Below, one piece after another: positions 60,351 through 64,000 of a stretch of 64,000 nt of DNA. This DNA is from Albula goreensis (lineage: Eukaryota; Chordata; Actinopteri; Albuliformes; Albulidae). Under the pieces are notes generated by a model. That model was not told the DNA's origin. It did not search any database and saw nothing but the letters and a program-made list of their open reading frames with translations. The position numbers were made by a program, and so were the translations under genes. The DNA is taken from NCBI GenBank assembly GCA_022829145.1, contig CM040764.1, forward strand, positions 12,606,049 to 12,670,048, written 5' to 3'. How positions within the stretch are numbered: position 1 is the stretch's first letter; the number at the start of each line of letters is the position of its first letter.

Positions 60351-61801
60351 GTGCCGGCGCAGGAACGACACAACCATGCAACCCGCTGGTCAGCTACAGC
60401 AACTCTTTACCAACCTCCCATACTCCCTTCCTCTTAGCACTGCTTTCCACCTTCTGACAGCACACAATATATTCACAGCACTTCTGAAGCAAGCCAGTAA
60501 TCAGCTGCCCTCTGGTCTCGCCACTGTGTCCATTCACTCACGCATGTTCAGATGAAGTGTTCATAAAAATGGCAAATAAAGAGTTAACAGTACATGTTTC
60601 AGGAGCAACAAACATCAATTTGGTTAAAACCACACAAGTTTTTAAGTCCAAGTCACAGTTTTCTCTCTCTCCTCTTTTGCTGGATGAAGGACATTCTAAG
60701 TGGAGGAAGAGCATAAGTCATTGCTGCTACCATGTAGGGTTGGTCCAAGTGGGACAGCTCTATGGCCCACTTCCACAACAAAAACGTGTGGTCTGACTGG
60801 GGGGCGACTGATCCAAATGATCAATGGGGAAATTGGACCATGTGTTAATTTCCAAAGGTGTTAAAAAAGCGATTTAAAAAATATGTGCGCAACAGAAAAT
60901 TGTATTTCATGCTGTGTAGACTGTAACCCCCTGAAGCTCACTAATGAACACAAGGTGCTCTGTTTTTAACGGGCATTTATTTGTACATCCTTGCCTTCAA
61001 GCATGCCGTGAGAACTGGACAAAAATAAACGCACAAAACATAAAATGACTCCGGCAAAATACAGAGCATTCTCATAGAGAATAACCACAAAATAAATCTC
61101 ATGAACATAAACATATCTAATCCATTTTACTATAAACTGTTAACTTGTAGTTAATTACATTCACTGAAACATATGTACTCTATGTCTTTGTTTTCAAGCT
61201 ATTTCAGTTCGCACACTAGCATATCAAATAGCTATAAACATAGTGTAGGCTGACAGATTGCATACCTCATTAGCCGCGTCAGCTCGAGAAAAGTTAAAGG
61301 AAACTTCCAACTTCATGGCTTAATTTATCCTTCTGCGTGAACATCGTCGTGCAGTAGCAAGTCTCACGCTTTCTTATGAATCTGCAATTCAACAGCTTCG
61401 CATGACGAATGGTGTGTAATTAACAAAAATGATCGGAACGCACATGACACAAATATTGGTTCCGCTAGATATACACTCATGTTTTTTAATTATATGAATT
61501 AACATAAAATATTCTTTAATAAATTTACATAAATTATTCTGAATTTTAACTCATATTACTAAATGAACTTAAAACTGTATTACTGACTCTGATGGCAGCT
61601 ACATGGATGATTGAAGCTTAGGGTAGCATAATTGTTACAGTTCAAGATTCAGGAAATGTAGGTTATTATTAAACAAAATGCATGGCTACAGCTGCTATGC
61701 CTCCACCAGCTTGTGAGAGCTTATGGTTAAAATTTCATGGCTTAACGACCACCACCAACAACATAGCGTTTTAGTGAATGGATTGTATAATCAATCATAA
61801 T

Positions 61802-61845
<44 letters not shown>

Positions 61846-62065
61846 CGCCCTTCCCTCAACAAATATGGAATGGAATCACCCTCACGGCGGCAGCCATCGT
61901 ACATACGGGACTTTTTGGAGATTCCCCCCTCAATTGAGGGGCGAGTGAGCACGAAGTAGCAAGCATTTTTTTCGGATTGGAACGCAGCCCAGAAGGTCCT
62001 CCAGAGTTGCAGTGCGTGCATGTTGTTGTACGCTCAAAACAGATTTTTCTTTGAGTGAGACTTAA
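60351..62065. other. Gene-free interval
   Basis: No exon was recognised. It holds a TAA microsatellite and a 16-bp perfect palindrome (CCCCTCAATTGAGGGG, 61,926-61,941) in a GC-richer patch at 61,850-62,035 that may belong to an unidentified repeat. Confidence 0.45.
61799..61846. repeat. (TAA)n microsatellite
   Basis: About fifteen ATA/TAA trinucleotides with one interruption (ACT). Confidence 0.95.
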
Positions 62066-62145
62066 ATTGCAGGTGCATTGTCTCCCTCTGCTGGCTACTG
62101 TTTATACTGCGGGTGTTTTCCCCCTTCTTCGGTTATTCTGCGTTT
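62066..62145. repeat. CCCTCTGCTGG repeat, short copy
   Basis: One to two units (AATTGCAGGTGCATTGTCTC then CCTCTGCTGGCTACTG) of the dispersed family also seen at 23.2, 32.7-34.9 and 36.4 kb. It abuts the TADA1 3' UTR duplicate that follows. Confidence 0.8.
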
Positions 62146-62146
62146 G

Positions 62147-62300
62147 CACTTGTATTGGTGAAACCCAGTGATGCCAATATCCAGCTGCACTCTGTCAGCA
62201 GCACCCCATGAACAGCTACCCACCATGTGGTATTTGTGCTGTCAGTGACTGTATGACAGTGAGCGAGGCAGCGCAGCAGCCTGACACGGGGACAGTGAGT
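62147..62300 (+). repeat. Duplicate of part of the TADA1 3' UTR (copy B)
   Basis: This segment matches 17,396-17,575 with roughly 100 consecutive identical bases at its right side and a gap of about 20 bases on the left. Sequence similarity stops abruptly after GGGGACAGTGAGT. No TADA1 coding sequence accompanies it. Confidence 0.9.
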
Positions 62301-63016
62301 TTCACATGACTTTGATTTTTGTCCCGGAATGTTTGGCAGAAAGCGCCATAAACGGGGTGTATCTTTATACATTTTTTTAAAAAGATTCTCACACCTCGGT
62401 TGCTCAGAAGAGCCGATCACACGGAGCTGCCTGTGGTCTTATCTGCTGCCCTGCAGAAGGCCTCTCCACTCGGCACCCATAAGCCGACAGTCAGCCTCAC
62501 TGTAATGCCGGAGGGCGCGCTGACACGGAGTCGTCGCCATGCTGTGAACCTGCTGATGGCTCTCCATCTGTTTCCAGGGATCTCAACCCTGCTCAGGAGG
62601 AGAGAGAGACCAGAAGACAGACAGACACACAGACAGACAAACAGACAAAAGAGATAAGACACTGCAGGCTGGACAGCAGGTTGACAGAAAGACAAACAGA
62701 CTGTGGGTCAATCCAAAAATAGACAAGGAAAACAATCTCTGTAGATATGGGAAGGTTTTCAAGTTTTCATAACAAAAGAAAGGACGGCGAGATTACACAC
62801 CTGCCCATGGGAACACAAACATGTCGCAAATACATTCAACAGGTGCAATGTGTGGTTTTCTGTTGTGCAGTATTAAAAGGTGCATTCAGAATCATTTTAA
62901 CTGGGGTCCTGAAATGCAAGCCTCTGTCTAAATGGACAAGAGGTTCTATTGATACAATAGTCATTTCCAATCTCAGCCACACATTTCAGACAGGCATCGT
63001 CAATGAAGTCTCTGAT

Positions 63017-63113
<97 letters not shown>

Positions 63114-64000
63114 ACAAAATGTCATGTTTCTTACATCCTCATACAGACAGACAGGCAGAGCAGGGAGTTCAGACAGAGTGAATTGAATAGAAAGAGCATG
63201 AAAGATGAGCCTCAAAAGGAATCTGACTGTACCCACAGAAGGAGGCTTTCAGCTTATCCTCTGTGATGGGACAGAAAAGGAGTGTGTGCCACACACCCCA
63301 ACTGACCCACCTCACAACAATGCGGGGATGTTGAAACTAACTACAGCTATGTGATCATTTAGGAGCTGTACTGCAGAGTGTCCTAGGGGTTTTGTTGGGC
63401 TGTCAGAGGGGAGACAAAGACTGTCAGTGGCCTTGTCTGATCCTTAACATGTGTCTTTTATTACTGAGCAAACTAATCAGATCACTATCCTACCACAGCA
63501 TAGATAATCTATGCATCATAAATACATCCCTTATCTGTCTCATGCATTTGTATTTGTAAATGAATTTCCTTTCCCACACTTTTTCCAGAACAATCTGTAT
63601 GATATCGGTAAATATGAGGTTGTTCTGTCCTTATTGTGCGTCCCTTTGCCCAACTTGAAAGACAGCTAACAGATTCAATGAATTCCAGGCGCCGAAGTAA
63701 AGTTCAAGCTTTTTACTTTGTCCGTAATTCAATGAATGATTCTTTCTTGTAAAACTGAAAATAAACAAAAGTGTATATTACGTAAGATGTTGTATTAACA
63801 GCTTAGTTACCAGCCTCGTACGGCTAGCTAGCATGAACTTACATTAAATGCATGGACGAATGAATATGCTGTTCACAGACATTACTTTCTAAACAAAATG
63901 AACTGTAAACATTGTAAATACTGTTTTTATATGAACACTCACAAGCAAAGGCTCTCCTAGGCACAAACGTTTTGAGGAGAGATGTCCAAACATTTAAACA
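62301..64000. other. Gene-free right end of the window
   Basis: No exon was recognised. A GC-rich patch at 62,440-62,600 has open frames on both strands and possible splice borders, but no family match. A long CA microsatellite follows. Confidence 0.4.
63020..63110. repeat. (CA)n microsatellite
   Basis: About 45 uninterrupted CA dinucleotides. Open frames of alternating residues across it are artefacts. Confidence 0.98.

Noticed and set aside
61926-61941. Perfect 16-bp palindrome CCCCTCAATTGAGGGG as a possible regulatory site
   Set aside because: No gene nearby and no repeated use. A palindrome of this length can occur by chance or within a repeat.
62897-63236. Open frames rich in alternating Cys-Val or His-Thr
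   Set aside because: Produced by the CA microsatellite.

Overview
The window looks like nuclear DNA of a ray-finned fish. Genes are split by GT-AG introns. It carries a fish-type Toll-like receptor of the TLR11 group, a CYP2-family P450 gene, tRNA-derived SINE fragments, a decayed Tc1-like transposon and large minisatellites. I cannot name the species. All gene names rest on remembered protein family sequence, not on a search.

Left third (1-22,000) is ordinary gene territory. It holds the last two exons of a CYP2 P450 (57-1001, +) and a decayed tandem CYP2 copy (about 3,560-4,787, +). Next comes LRRC52, a two-exon BK/SLO-channel gamma-type subunit (6,502-10,009, -). An eight-exon TADA1 follows (13,270-17,326, +), encoding a SAGA core subunit of 335 residues. 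Then comes a TLR whose coding region is a single exon (19,039-21,861, +). LRRC52 and TADA1 are divergently transcribed and both map to human 1q24, so this part looks like conserved synteny.

The middle and right (22,000-64,000) contain no gene I can call intact. They hold a dead Tc1-like element (24,721-25,927), a solo-LTR-like segment (about 41,690-42,055), and broken exonic fragments of several unrelated genes. These fragments are HECTD3 (28,181-30,779), TLE/Groucho (36,199-37,227), a succinate-receptor-like GPCR (47,333-47,965, -), NADK (about 60,219-60,350, -) and possibly a DEAD-box helicase (24,066-24,150). A near-identical copy of part of the TADA1 3' UTR sits at 62,147-62,300. Three minisatellite families dominate. 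One is a 35-bp unit with a telomere-like core (30,806-32,440). One is a roughly 39-bp unit with a CTCF-like core, arranged as a giant head-to-head inverted array (32,700-34,868). One is a 54-bp unit (45,957-47,212 and 53,440-55,941), the second array running into a 500-N assembly gap. Several low-copy duplicated blocks (34.9/52.6 kb, 41-42/51.5 kb inverted, 17.4/62.1 kb, 37.8/38.8 kb) join the parts.

No set of genes here forms a pathway. The most unusual features are the inverted CTCF-like array, the repeated contact between minisatellite edges and duplicated gene fragments, and a TLR whose BB-loop proline is replaced by leucine.
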